A program made the translations under genes and the position numbers. Under the pieces are notes generated by a model, which was not told where the DNA came from, ran no database searches, and saw only the letters and a list, made by a program, of their open reading frames with translations. From NCBI GenBank assembly GCA_014529385.2, contig CM043964.1, forward strand, positions 130,476,920 through 130,540,919: 64,000 nt of DNA. Direction: 5' to 3'. Positions 23,147 through 34,583 of the stretch are shown one piece after another (the first letter of the stretch is position 1; every line of letters starts with the position of its first letter). This stretch comes from Adiantum capillus-veneris (lineage: Eukaryota; Streptophyta; Polypodiopsida; Polypodiales; Pteridaceae).

Positions 23147-23715
23147 TCCATGAAGGTCCAAATCCTAACCACAGCAACACTTTCATGTACACACTAGGAA
23201 ACACAAAGAATACCTCTAGGAGGCACATCAGTGGGAAGAAAGAACTTTGCTAATCACTCAACTCTAAAACAGAAACACTCCTATTGTACTAATCCTAACT
23301 ACCCTCCATCACTCGAGTGATGAGGATCAAAGGTGTTTAATTACATAGGTCTTTGTTTCAGTGTACTGGAGCCTTATACTCACAAAAAACAAAAAATAAT
23401 AAAGAGAAAGAGCAATTAGCAAACGAGTATGCATAATAAAAGTCATAACATTGACCAGACCTACACATTCACATCCGATACACTGAAACAGAAACCTATG
23501 TCATCAGACACCTTTGATCCTCATCACTCGAGTGATGGAGGGTAGGTAGGATAAGTACGATAGGAGTGTTTCTGTTTTAGAGTTGAGTGATTAGCAAAGT
23601 TCTTTCTTCCCACTGATGTGCCTCCTAGAGGCATTCTTTGTGTTTGCTAGTGTGTACAGGAACATGTTGTTGTGGTTAGGATTTGGACCTTCATGGAATC
23701 TTTCTCTCGTTCACT
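23147..23715. repeat. Palindromic inverted duplication in element B
   Basis: About 225 bp at 23147-23370 is the reverse complement of 23475-23700 (for example 'ccatgaaggtccaaatccta' against 'taggatttggaccttcatgg'), with a spacer of ~100 bp. The right arm matches element A near 15080-15175, so the left arm is the inverted extra copy. It replaces the region where element A has its accessory ORF. Confidence 0.85.
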
Positions 23716-25039
23716 CTTCAAAGCAAGCGCGATCATCAACACAAACAGGTGTTTCTTGTCCATTAGCATTGTCCCTTATCTTTCTTGCATCTATGTTTTG
23801 TCTGCTTTAATTGTGATTGTAGCATAATATTCAACACATTTTCTTAGTATCAAACATTAAAGTCAATGTAATTTTTTGTCATAAGCACTTGTCTAGGTTT
23901 TAAAATCAAGCAGTCCGACTAAGCTAGTTTGACCAAGTTAGGCATTAGAGATGTTCTCTTAACTAGTACGGCCGACTACCTTCGGCGGCCTCTCTCTCCC
24001 TCTTTATCGCGTGCAAACGGGCTTTTTTTAGTTTTGGACTTTAGCCTTCAGGTTGCAAATTGCGACACGTGTAAAGGGCTCCCCCTTCCGCCATATTATG
24101 TTAAGTAGATACCATGGGGAATGCCTTCCTAATAATCAATGGTTACTTAGGTTATTAATCCGATTTAAGCAGCATTGTGTGAATGTACTAGGGCTTTCTA
24201 GTGGGCTTAGTCCCTATTGACCTTTAGCTTAAGTATGATAATGGGAGTTTACTAGTGTGATGAGCCTGGGGAGGGTAACAATGTTATACGACCCCCCAAA
24301 GTTACAAAATTAAAATGTTGAAAACGAACAAACAAAAATCAAAGTGCCACAATGTAAAATCTTAAGCTGGAAGAGAAATCTCAGCTTGATTTGGTACTTC
24401 ACTCACATGTATCGCCTATGGTACTAGAGCCCTAGAGGTTCCCAGTGTGGACGCTTTTCCTTGAAAAGCAAAAAACCCAAGGCATACAAAACAAGCACAC
24501 ACATCAATATTAAATCACTGTGAAAATAATTTGGGGGGTCAAAGAAAAGTAAATAAGTCAGGTGATGATTTCATGAGAATTCCTTTTATCGTAGCTTAAC
24601 TACGAGGTCTTCTAGGTATAGCCTCTAGTTAGCCCTCGGACATGAAATGCTTGGCTCTCGCGATTAAACAACTTAATTGACTACAGAAAATTGAGAAGCT
24701 TGCCCATGGTATTAATAGTCGATCTTTAGTGCCTTTCAACCGTTAAATTAGCGACCCCATACTTGTTTAATTTTTTATCTTTACAAATATTTATGTGTCT
24801 CATTATATTGCAATTTAATGTTTATTGCTGACAACTGGTTTAAAATTATGTTACCAATCAAATTGTCTGCCTACAACTGCATATGCTTTTTAATTGATTA
24901 TAAGGATGCACTTACTGTGCCACTTTTGTTTAATTTTGCAGTGACTGAACAAGGCTAAGGACATTCATCTCAAATGCTCTTCCACCTTGACGAACAAGCT
25001 TCAACTCAATAGCTTCCAAGGACAGAATCTACATCAGCA
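23716..25039 (+). other. Element B 3' untranslated region with a ~160-bp insertion and no polypurine tract
   Basis: Follows element A 15180-16362. A segment at about 23962-24125, beginning 'actagtacggccgactacc', has no counterpart in element A. Just before the 3' LTR the sequence reads 'acatcagca' where element A has 'acatca' plus GGAAGGGGGG plus 'ca': the polypurine tract is deleted. Confidence 0.8.
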
Positions 25040-25616
25040 TGTTAACCCTCACGCACATTCCTATCACCTACAACAAACGCCATATTATTTCTTTGGTAGA
25101 GTCAGGTACCGGGCTTGTCTGTCCAATAGGAAAAGGGTAAGAGTGATCTTCGATGAGAGGCGCACTCTAACAGGAACATTCAAGAGTTAGTTGGCTAAGT
25201 ATGGGCGCCCAAGTGTGAATGGGGCGAGTTCATATAAAAGTCACCTAAACCTAAAAATCTCTCATTCTCTCATTTGTGCAATTGAAGAGTGCTCTTGCTC
25301 CATCTCCATCTTCTTCTTCTTCATCTCCTTGTGTGTGTGTGTGGGCATGCGTGAGAGAGAGAGAGAGAGTGATCGAGCATTGCGATGACGGCATGATCGC
25401 ACGACGGCGGTGAAGCGGTTGAGTGCAGCGCAGCGGCGTCTCCTTCTTCTTCGTGGCGAGGAATCCTCCACAAAAGCGAGCATAGGGCGGTGAGTGGCAC
25501 ACCCTTGCTCTCTTGAGTTTGCTATATTAGTCTAGTTGTGTGCTTGGAGTCATTTGTGGCTCGTACATAGTGTATCGGCAAGTCCCTTGCATTGACACGT
25601 GCGACAGACGCGCACA
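25040..25616 (+). repeat. Element B 3' LTR
   Basis: TGTTAACC to GCGCACA, TATA box at 25233-25240. It is followed by the TTTTC duplication and then element C gag. Confidence 0.93.
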
Positions 25617-25621
25617 TTTTC

Positions 25622-26870
25622 CTACCTCTCCAAGAAGAGAGAGAGCTTAGGAAACCTCTTGTTGCGACTTCCAAAAGAAGACTCCCTTCGATAAGAGAAG
25701 AGGAGGAATCCAATGAAGGAGAAAGAAGTGAATCTCCAAATTCCTCTGAAGATGTGTCTCCACGAAGGGGGTGGTCTCGACGATCACCAACTCGTCCCAA
25801 GAGGAAAACATCATCCTATAGTCCTTTTCCTCGTCACTCTCAAAGAAAACAAAAGAATAAAAACGCGAGAAAGAGGTCACCGTCTTCTCCTTCTTCATCA
25901 CCTTCCTCCTCTTCCAACAAAAGCAGCGGCTATTTTCCTAGAGAATACAAGAGGAGAGGACATCGCAAATCCTATGCTGCTGGAAAAAGGTCCTATAAGC
26001 TTAAGAAGTTCAAAGAGGGAGGAAAGAGTATCTCTTTTCTCACCTATGATGGTACCTTTGGTGCTACCGACAAAGTTTTGGCCTTCATCTAGCAATTTGA
26101 TGCGGCCTTTGGAGACAAGGGCTTCACAGAGTCCTCCAAGCTACATCATGTAGCTATGCAGTTTCAAAAATCTGCTCAACAATAGTGGGCTAGCCTTCGT
26201 GGCAACAGTGAAGCTCCAAAGACATGGAAAAATCAACGAGTTTCCATCATGAAACAATTCCTAGCAAGTGATATAAAGATAAAGTGCTCACCGAATAACG
26301 GAGTTTAAAGCTACTCTCCAACAATTCTATCCACCAATATGTGGACAAGTTTTTGGATTTACATCTCAAAGCTACAGTCTTTCAAAAGAAAGACTTTGTC
26401 GAGCAAAAGCAACAATTTTGAGCCGGACTACCTGAAGAAATGGTCGAGTATGTCAACTCACAATAGCCTAGTACTATCACCAAAGTCATCCACCACACTA
26501 TGAATGCTTCTCGCATTAATTTCCAACAAGGGGTTAAAAGGAATGCCAAGCCCATGGAAAACAAAGACCAAAATGATTCAAGGGGAAGAACAATGCTCAA
26601 AACTCTTCCCAAGGTAACTCTAACAACAACAACAATAACAACAAGACCAAGGAGAAGGGAGTTTACAAAGGTAAAAATAAAATCTCTCCTGAAGAGTTAG
26701 AGTCTTTTTGAAAGGATCATAAATGTTTCAAGTGCGGGGAGCAAGGGCATGGTTACCATTCTTGCCCCAAAGAAATGCACACAATGAGACTTCTAGAGCT
26801 TCCACGGTCAAAGCTCCAAAAGAGGATGCTCATTGCAAAGGGTCATCCCTTTCCTATGCTTGGGGAAAGG
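25622..26870 (+). pseudogene. gag: Element C gag, continuation
   Basis: Resumes the 2485 frame with 'LPLQEERELRKPL'. Then come a basic Ser/Arg-rich segment ('RRGWSRRSPTRPKRKTS', 'KRSPSSPSSSPSSSS') and a gag core that begins 'GKSISFLTYDGTFGATDKVL' and continues after a stop at 26090 with 'QFDAAFGDKGFTESSKL'. A zinc knuckle C-x2-C-x4-H-x4-C ('CFKCGEQGHGYHSC') is encoded at about 26724-26766. Stops and frameshifts interrupt it in several places. Confidence 0.82.
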
Positions 26871-27437
26871 TGGGGGAGCATGATGCCTTCATCCTTTTTT
26901 ACCCTGGCTCTACTCAGAACTTCATATTAATGGAGTTGGCTGCTAACCTAGGCATTCAAGCTTTTCAGATGGGAGATACTGTAGCTACTAATGGACCTTT
27001 CACAGGACAATGAGCCTCCGTTACTCCCTTGATTGGGAATTTGAGGCTTCATGTCCAAAGCTACATCGACAAAGAAGACTTTTTCATCTCCCCAACATGA
27101 GGATGTTATCCTAGGGGTACCATGGTTGAACCGCATGGCTGCCAACATGAAGTTCCCTGAAAGGAGACTTTATTTCACCTACAGGGAAAAGAACATGTAT
27201 ATAGATGCCAATGAGTCGGGTCATACTATACCCCTTGTAAATTCACCTGCTTTTGATAAGTCAATGAAAAGCTCGGATTTCGCGTACATGATTTTTGTCA
27301 AAGAGTCTCTAAATGTTGCTAATGTTTTAACAAAACAAAGTGGTAGGAATCAAGAAGAATTAGACTTGTTCAATTTTCTAAATAGATTCCAAGATGTATT
27401 TATCGATGACATCCCTATGGAGTTACCTCCAAAATGA
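26871..27437 (+). pseudogene. Element C retropepsin-type protease
   Basis: 'DAFILFYPGSTQNFI' stands where gypsy proteases normally have D-S-G-S/A-T; the catalytic Asp is replaced by Tyr, so this copy is dead. It is followed by 'HVQSYIDKEDFFI' and 'VILGVPWLNRMAANMKF', the usual LGxPWL block. A TGA at 27011 and a frameshift break the domain. The downstream 'NRFQDVFIDDIPMELPP' is the standard link into RT. Confidence 0.82.
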
Positions 27438-27661
27438 GGGATGATGACCATACGATAGAGCTTCTACTTGGGAGCTCATTATAGAGTTTCTCAAGCTCAA
27501 CAAGAGGAGATTATGAGGCAAGTGCATGAACTAGTAGACAAGTGGATGGTGAAGCCTAGCTCCTCTCCCTTTTGTTCATCAGCCCTACTAGTACAAAAGA
27601 AAGATGGCACATATTATATGTGTGTCGACTATAGAGCACTAAACTAGATCGCTACCAAAAA
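27438..27661 (+). pseudogene. Element C reverse transcriptase, first part
   Basis: Encodes 'AHYRVSQAQQEEIMRQVHEL', 'SSPFCSSALLVQKKDGTYYM' and 'CVDYRALN', the fingers of a gypsy RT, with stops. The copia element D is inserted after 'ATKN' at 27661; RT continues at 33243 with 'RFPIPRVEYLFDKLQG'. Confidence 0.88.
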
Positions 27662-28324
27662 TGTTAAGTATGGAGGCTGATTTACCCCTTGTAATTTTTT
27701 GTATTAAAAACGCACATTTGTAAGGCCCCCGTTATGAGGAGAAGCCATCGTGCGTGAAGAAAAATCACTCATCGAAAACCACGAAATATTCCTTTTTGCC
27801 AGAATATTATGACCGGATGACGGCCGAAAAGTGGTCGAAAAATGACCGGTCAGTTGACCGGTGGCTGATAGTCAATGGCCGGTGTGGCCGGTTGACCGGT
27901 GGCTAGTAGTCAATGGCCGGTGTGGCCAGTGGTCGAAAGTCAATGGCCGGTGGCCGGTAGCTGAATTCAAAGACGGACTTCTCTTCTCAAGGACGGCCAC
28001 ACATGGGCGGATTGGAGGGTCCGATTTGGACTTATCTACACAAGAACGGCTACACATGGCTGCCTCTCATGAGAATGGCTGCCTCTCATGAGAGAGGGCA
28101 ACCCTTTTGGCCTATAAAGGAGGCCTCTTCTACACACACAAACGGATTGTAAAGCATTGTGGTGCATCGTGAAGTTGGTGTGAGGTGGTAAGAGTGAAGC
28201 AAGGCAGGAGCTCTATTATGGGTATGATCCCTTTGTAGCCTACTTCTTGTTTGAAGTATTAAAGCCATTAAGTGGCTGCTTTCCCGTGGATGTAGCCCAC
28301 ATCGGGTGAACCACGTTTATTGTG

Positions 28325-28413
<89 letters not shown>

Positions 28414-28493
28414 ATCTCTTGTGTGTGAAAATTATCTCTCTCCATTAAGTAATCTACTCAATTATCTACTTAGCTACGTCATATTTCCTAACA
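27662..28493 (+). repeat. Element D 5' LTR
   Basis: TG...CA, same sequence as 32432-33237. Contains GGCCGG-rich repeats ('tggccggtgtggccggt') at about 27840-27960, a TATA-like 'cctataaagg' near 28112, and a (CT)42 tract at 28329-28412. Confidence 0.93.
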
Positions 28494-28495
28494 AT

Positions 28496-28507
28496 TGGTA
28501 TCAAAGC
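28496..28507 (+). promoter_or_regulatory. Element D primer-binding site (initiator tRNA-Met)
   Basis: TGGTATCAAAGC, two bases after the LTR, one mismatch to the standard initiator-Met site. Confidence 0.88.
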
Positions 28508-28566
28508 AAGGTTTACTCGTAGCTAAATTATCTCAAGGAAAGGATTCCTTGAATTGAGTGGGAGTA

Positions 28567-29345
28567 ATGGCGGAGGAAGGAAAGCTCAAGATTGAGAATT
28601 TCAACGGTAAAAACTACCAACATTGGAAGATGTAGATTGAAGACTATCTCTACCAGAAGGACCTTTATTTGCCACTAGGAGGTCTTGCAAAGAAGCCTGC
28701 AACAATGGCGGATGAAGCATGGATTGTCCTTGACCAAAAGGCACTTGGAACCATTCGGTTAATCTTGGCATCAACGGTGGCCTTCAAGGTTTTGGAGATG
28801 AAGACCACGGAGGATTTGATGAAGTCACTTGACGACTTCTATGAAACCATCGGCATCCAATAAGGTATTTCTCATGAAGCGCTTATTCAATCTAAAAACG
28901 GTAGAGAATGGTTCAATTTTAGAACACCTAAATGACTTTAACACAAACATAAGTCAACTTCGATCGGTGAAAATCAATTTTGATGACGAAGTGCGAGCTC
29001 TCCTTATACTATCATCTCTACCGGATAGTTGGGATAGCCTTGTTATGGCTGTAAGTAATTCTATCTCTGGCACAAATACTCTTAAGTTTGATGATGTTGT
29101 GGATGTTCTCCTAAGCGAGGAAATGCAAAGGAGAAGCACAGGAGAATCATTGTGATCGCTCAAGGCGGAGCAAGTCATGCACAAAGTCATTTCTTGAATG
29201 TTGGAACTGCGGAAAGAAGGGTCACGTCAAGAAGGATTGCTGGTCCAAGAAGAAGAAGGAGTCAGAGTCTCAAGATAACAAGCCAACATCGGAGGCCAAT
29301 CTGGCAGGTAAAGTAGAGCAAGATGCTCTAATTCTCTCATTAGAC
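28567..29345 (+). pseudogene. gag: Element D gag with zinc knuckle
   Basis: Starts MAEEGKLKIENFNGKNYQHW, the common copia gag opening (FxGxNYxxWKxx). A TAG follows at 28633 and a frameshift near 28850. The second half 'KVFLMKRLFNLKTVENGSIL' and 'ILSSLPDSWDSLVMAV' is typical copia gag. The zinc knuckle 'CWNCGKKGHVKKDC' is encoded near 29200-29241. Forms the virus-like particle. Confidence 0.9.
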
Positions 29346-30600
29346 AACGTGTCTAATTCCTGGAAAGTAGATTCCGGGGCTTCATTCCATGCGACACCGC
29401 ACAAGTAGCATTTCCAAGATTACACCAAAGGTAATTTTGGGTATGTATACTTGGGAGATGATGAAGCTTGTGAAATTGTCAGCAAAGGTACAGTTTGTGT
29501 CAAAACTGCTAACGAAAATGCATGGAAGCTTAAAGATGTTAGGCATGTTCCTTCTCTTCGCAAAAATATGATCTCTACAAGACAATTGGACGATAAAGGT
29601 CACAACATTGCATTTGGAAACAAACGGTGGAAGATCTCAAAGGGACCTTTGGTGGTTGCCAAGGGAGAAAAGGTCGCTACACTTTACTTGTGTACTGTCA
29701 ACACGTAATCTTCAACTTGTGCAATAGCTACAGAAGTCGACAGTGCGTGTGGCACTATCGGCTTGGGCATGTGAGTGCTAAAGAAATGCAAATCCTTCAA
29801 ACAAAGAAGCTTCTACTGGGTTTCAAAGAAGTGGACTTAGAGTTCTGTGAAGATTGTGTTTATGGTAAATGAAAGAGGGTAGAATTTCAAAAATCAGGAA
29901 ATGAAAGAAAAAATTAAAAACTTAAGCTGCTTCATTCTGATGTTTGGGGTCCTGCAAGTACACCATCACTTGGTGGCTCATTGTACTATGTAAAATTCAT
30001 ATACAATGCAACTAGGAAAACATGGGTTTATGTAGTGAAGAATACATCCGATGTGTTTTCCATATTTCAAGGGTGGAAAGCCTGTGGAGAATGAAATAGG
30101 TACTAAGGTTAAATGCCTCAAATCCGACAATGGAGGCGAATATTGCAGTCAAGCTTTTGAAAGATTTTGTGCTAGCAATGGTATTCGGAGGCAAAGAACA
30201 ACCCCAAGGACACCTCAACAAAATGGAATTTCCGAAAGGATGAACAGAACAATCATGGAACGAGCACGAAGCATGCGGCTACATGCAGGCCTATCGCTTG
30301 AGCTTTGGGTGGAAGCTATAAGTACGTCTGTGTACTTAATCAATCGTTCACCCTCAACGGCATTGGATGGGGGAGTTCCAGAAGAGGCATGGACATGTAA
30401 ACCGGTGAATTATGCATTCCTCAAAGTGTCTGGGTGTGAGGCTTTCATGCACATAGATAGAAGCCTAAGATCAAAGCTAGATGCAAAGTCCAAAAAGTGT
30501 TTCTCATTGGCTATGGAGAAGGTGACGTTGGGTATCGTTTATGGAATCCTAAAGCTGGTATCTTTAGGAGTAGGTATGTAATTTTTAATGAACAAAATAT
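29346..30600 (+). pseudogene. Element D protease and integrase
   Basis: Protease site 'SWKVDSGASFHATPHK' near 29360-29408. GAG-pre-integrase 'WHYRLGHVSAKEMQIL' and 'LEFCEDCVYGK' (HHCC zinc binding) around 29750-29870. Integrase core with 'LLHSDVWGPAS', 'CLKSDNGGEYCSQAF' and 'RTPQQNGISERMNRTIM' giving the D-D-E triad. Stops near 29408, 29705, 29871 and 30090 and frameshifts near 30060 and 30500 break it. Confidence 0.92.
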
Positions 30601-32372
30601 ATACAAAGATTACTTGGAAAGAAAACAAACAAAAGAAACAGGTGATGAGTACATGGAGCGTGAGGACGGTGAAGACTCAAGGACTGCAAATGGTGACAAT
30701 GTGCAACATCGTCAACCAAATGAGGAGCCTCAACCTATTCCCCAAAGATCTACAAGAGCAAGTAGACCTCTAGAAAGGTTCGTTCATTCCTTCAACCATT
30801 TCTTGATCTCAGATTCTGGAGAACCGGAATCATACGAAGAAGCTATGCAACACGAATCCAAAGAAGAATGGATAAAGAGCATGCGAGTGGAGATGGACTC
30901 ATTATATCACAAACAAACATGGGAGTTGGTTGAGTTGCCTAAAATTAAGCGGGCAGTTCAGAACAAATGGGTGTATAAGCTGAAGAAAGAAGAAGATGGG
31001 AAGAAAAGGTACAAGTCTAGGCTTGTGGTAAAAGGGTTTTCTCAAAAGAAAGGTATTGACTTCAATGAAATATTTTCTCATGTTGTAAAAATGAACTCAA
31101 TTAGGCTTGTCTTAAGCCTTGTGGATGCTCATGATCTAAATCTTGAGCAAATGGATGTAAATACGGCATTCCCTCACGGTGACTTAGAGGAGGAAATTTA
31201 CATGCTTCAACCAAAGGGGTATGAAGTAAAAGGTAAGGAGAAAATGGTTTGCAGATTAAAGAAGAGCTTGTATGGTTTAAAGCAATCATCAAGACAATGG
31301 TACTTGAAGTTTGATCGATGGATGTTGGATCATGGATTCACAAGATGCAACTCGGATCACTGTGTCTACACGAAGAATTTGGGAGATGGGAAGTTCATCA
31401 TCCTAATGTTGTATGTTGATGACATGCTGATTGCAAGTGCTAACATGCAGGACATTAAAGACCTAAAAGAGGAGCTGTCTAATCTTTTTCAATGAAAGAT
31501 TTAGGTGTTGCAAAGAGGATACTTGGTATGAAGATATCAAGGGACAGGATGAAGAAGACATTAAAGCTATCTCAAGAGGATTACATCAAGAAGGTACTAG
31601 AAAGGTTTGCAATGAAAAATGAAAAAACGGTTTCAACACCTTTGGCTGGTCACTTTAAACTAACTAAGGATATGTGTCCAAAGGAACAAGAGGAGATAGC
31701 CTTTATGTCTAAAGTTCCATATGCTATAGCGGTAGGTTCTCTTGTGTATGCTATGGTATGGACAAGGTTAGACATTTCACATGCAGTGGGAGTTGTAAGT
31801 AGGTTCATGGACAACCCAGGTAAAGAGCACTGGCAAGCTGTGAAGTGGATACTTAGGTATCTAAAAGGGACAACAACCAATGCTTTGTATTTGAAGGAAC
31901 TGATATTTTCTTAGAAGGGCATGTTGATGCATATATGGCAGGTGACAAAGATACTTGAAGGAGCACTACTAGCTATGTCTTCACGGTTGGAGGCATAGCA
32001 GTAAGCTGGGATTCAAAGCTGCAGAAAGTGGTCTCACTTTCTACCACGGAATCAGAGTATGTAGCAATGATGGATGCAAGCAAAGAAATTGTGTGGCTTC
32101 ATAGATTCTTAAAAGAGCTTGGATTCAAACAAGACAATTGTGTCTTGTACAGTGATAGCCAAAGCGCTATCCATCTTGCAAAGAACTCAGCCTTTCATTC
32201 AAGGACAAAGCACATTGAGGTGAGATATCACTTCATACGCACTCTTTTGGAAGAGAGACAACTAAAGCTAGGAAAGGTGCATACAAGTGAAAATCTTGTA
32301 GACATATTTATAAAGGTGGTCAACAAGGAGAAGTTGAGCTTTTTCTCATCTTCAATTGGCATTCAAGGATAA
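30497..32372 (+). pseudogene. Element D reverse transcriptase and RNase H
   Basis: Open from 30497 to 31495. RT blocks are 'WVYKLKKEEDGKKRYKSRLV', 'EQMDVNTAFPHGDLEEEIYM', 'KSLYGLKQSSRQWYLKFD' and the catalytic 'LMLYVDDMLIASAN'. After a frameshift at ~31493 follow 'MKDLGVAKRILGMKISRDR' and 'VGSLVYAMVWTRLDISHAVG'. RNase H has 'VSLSTTESEYVAMMDASKE', 'LYSDSQSAIHLAKNSAFHSR' and 'TKHIEVRYHFIR', ending near 32372. The only clear breaks are the 31493 frameshift and stops around 31912-31960. Confidence 0.95.
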
Positions 32373-32431
32373 GAAGCCAGGATGGAAAGCAGTCACAGGT
32401 TTGGTTTGGAGATTAGTCTCCAAGTGGAGAT

Positions 32432-33080
32432 TGTTAAGTATGAAGCCTGATTTACCCCTTGTAATTTTTTGTATTAAAAACGCACATTTGTAAAGCCCCC
32501 ATTATGAGAAGAAGCCATTGTGCGTGAAGAAAAATCACTCGCCGGAAATAAAAACCACTCGCCGGAAACCAAAATTTTAACGCCGGAATATTCCTTCTCG
32601 TCAAAATATTATGGCCGGACGGCGATCGGAAAGTGGTCAAAAAACGACCGGTCGGCTGGCTGGTTGGCCGGTGGCCGGTAGTCAATGGCCAGTGGTTGGC
32701 CGGTGGTCAAAATTCAATGGTCGGTGGCCAGTGGCCGAATTCAAACGCGGACTTGTCTTCTCAAGGGCGGCCACACATAGGCAGATTGGAGGGTCCGATT
32801 TAAACTTATCTACACAAGGGCAGCTACACATGGCTGCCTCTCATGAGAGAGGGCATCCCTTTTGGCCTATAAAAGGAGGCCTCTTATACACACAAAAACC
32901 GATTGTGAATCATTGTGGTGCATCGTGAAGTTGGTGTGAGGTGGTGAGAGTGAAGCAATGCGGGAGCTCTATTAAGGGTATAATCCCTTTGTAGCCTACT
33001 TCTTATTTGAAGTACTAAAGCCATTAAGTGGCTGCTTTCTAGTGGGTGTAGCCCACATTGGGTGAACCACGTATATCGTG

Positions 33081-33157
<77 letters not shown>

Positions 33158-33237
33158 ATCTCTTGTGTGTGAAAATTATCTCTCTCCATTAAGTAATCTA
33201 CTCAATTATCTACTTAGCTACGTCATATTTCCTAACA
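32432..33237 (+). repeat. Element D 3' LTR
   Basis: Counterpart of 27662-28493, with a shorter (CT)36 tract at 33085-33156. Preceded by a purine-rich 'aagtggagat'. Confidence 0.93.
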
Positions 33238-34548
33238 AAAAATCGATTTCCCATACCACGGGTAGAATATCTATTTGATAAGCTACAAGGCTCTACCTAC
33301 TTCAGTAGGATTGACCTACAAAATTTCTATCATCAAATAAGGATAGTGAATGAAGATATTGTAAAGACTGCTTTTCGCACAATGTTTGGTCTTTATAAAT
33401 ATCTTGTTATGCCTTTTGGCTTGACAAATGCTCCAGCCACATTCAACCGCCTAATGGAGAAAATTTTTAGGCCCTACCATAAGTTTACAGGAGTGTTCTT
33501 TGATGATAGCATCATCTACTCCAATTCTCTCGAAGAGCATAAGCAACATCTCCAGGTAGTCATTCAAGCTTTGAGGGAGAATAATTTTTTCATTAACCAA
33601 AAGAAGAGTGAATTTTTCCTTCAAGAGGTTCAGTACTTAGGTCACATTCTCTCTCAAGATGGTATCCGTATGGATCCATCAAAGTTAGAGGTAATAAAGG
33701 AATGGGCTAACCCAAGGAATCTACATGAGCTCCAAAGCTTGATAGGTATGTGCACATACTATAGACGCTTCATGGAAAAATTCTGTCAAGTAGCAAGACC
33801 ATTAGATGACTTAACAAAAAAGAACGTTAAGTATGCATGGACTGCTAAAGAGAAAAATTCTTTTGATAAGCTTAAAGAAAAGCTTACCTCCCAACCAGTG
33901 CTTACACTATCGGACCTCTCAAAGCCATTTGAGGTCCAATGTGATGCTTGTAGAGATTGCCTTGGAGCAATCTTGCTCCAAGAAGGGCATGCCATAGCAT
34001 ATGAAAGTCAAAAACTCAATACCAATGAACGAGTGTTGGGCATATATGAAAAAGAGCTACTAGATTTTCTACATGCCCTAGACACATGGAAGTATTAGAG
34101 ACTCTATTCATCTTACAAACGGGCCACCAAAGTCTCAAGTACTTCATGACGCAAACCAAGCTTTCCAACAAACAAATGAGGTGGGAAAATTTCCTTTCGC
34201 AATTCAATTTTCATATTTCTCATATTGCTGATAAGCATAATCAAGTGGCCGATGCACTATCATGATGACCAAGGGCAAATGCGGTGTCTATAGCAACTCA
34301 AAATGATATATCGTCCATGATAGATGAGTATGCTAGTGAACCAGATTTTAGGGATATAATGCAAGCCCTTGTCTTAGGGGAAAAGGAGGAACCATTCACC
34401 TTGTAGGAATATTATCTTCTCCAGGGCAATAGGCTATGTGTTACTCACTCCCTTTGTGAGAAAGTGTTGTATGAATCCCATGCTCCTCCCGATGCGGGGC
34501 ATAGAGGGATCCAACCTACTCTTCGAGGAGTAGATACATATTTTTATT
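33238..34548 (+). pseudogene. Element C RT (second part), RNase H and integrase N-terminus
   Basis: Continues RT with 'FSRIDLQNFYHQIRIVNEDI', 'YLVMPFGLTNAPATFNRLME' and the catalytic 'GVFFDDSIIYSNSLEEH' (F for Y). The thumb is followed by 'YYRRFMEKFCQVARPLDDL'. RNase H shows 'FEVQCDACRDCLGAILLQEG' (catalytic Asp) and 'YEKELLDFLHALDTWKY'; a break at 34096 is followed in another frame by 'HQSLKYFMTQTKLSNKQMRW' and 'HNQVADALS'. The integrase zinc part starts with 'ESHAPPDAGHRGIQPTLRGV' and is cut at 34548 by element T. Confidence 0.92.
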
Positions 34549-34583
34549 CATTAGGAGAAATATGAACCTTGCATGGGCCTTGT
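34549..34583. repeat. Element T left terminal inverted repeat
   Basis: CATTAGGAGAAATATGAACC followed by a GGGCC-containing extension. The partner is 44822-44856. Confidence 0.88.

Larger units (their letters stand above)
2665..25616 (+). mobile_element. Element B: gypsy retrotransposon with RT-IN deletion, nested in C
   Basis: Bounded by TTTTC duplications. Its 5' LTR is split by element A (2665-3297 plus 16941-17005), followed by a tRNA-Asp primer site at 17010, gag, protease, a C-terminal tail ORF, a 3' untranslated region and the 3' LTR (25040-25616). Compared with element A, it lacks the whole RT-RNase H-integrase segment: protease-linked sequence passes directly to the 'KWVP' tail near 22390. 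It is therefore non-autonomous. Frameshifts and stops are present in gag. The first two LTR bases read CA rather than TG, two transitions. Confidence 0.9.
27662..33237 (+). mobile_element. Element D: Ty1/copia retrotransposon nested in element C RT
   Basis: 5.6 kb, LTRs of 832 and 806 bp starting TGTTAAGTATG and ending CTAACA, flanked by AAAAA (27657-27661 and 33238-33242). Primer site for initiator tRNA-Met. The order gag, protease, integrase, RT, RNase H is diagnostic of copia. The protein blocks resemble the Tork/TNT1-like group (family knowledge). Several stops and frameshifts. Its LTRs carry long (CT)n tracts. Confidence 0.95.

Noticed and set aside
33060-33189. Minus-strand ORF with poly-(ER)
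   Set aside because: Translation of the (CT)n tract in the LTR; no real gene.
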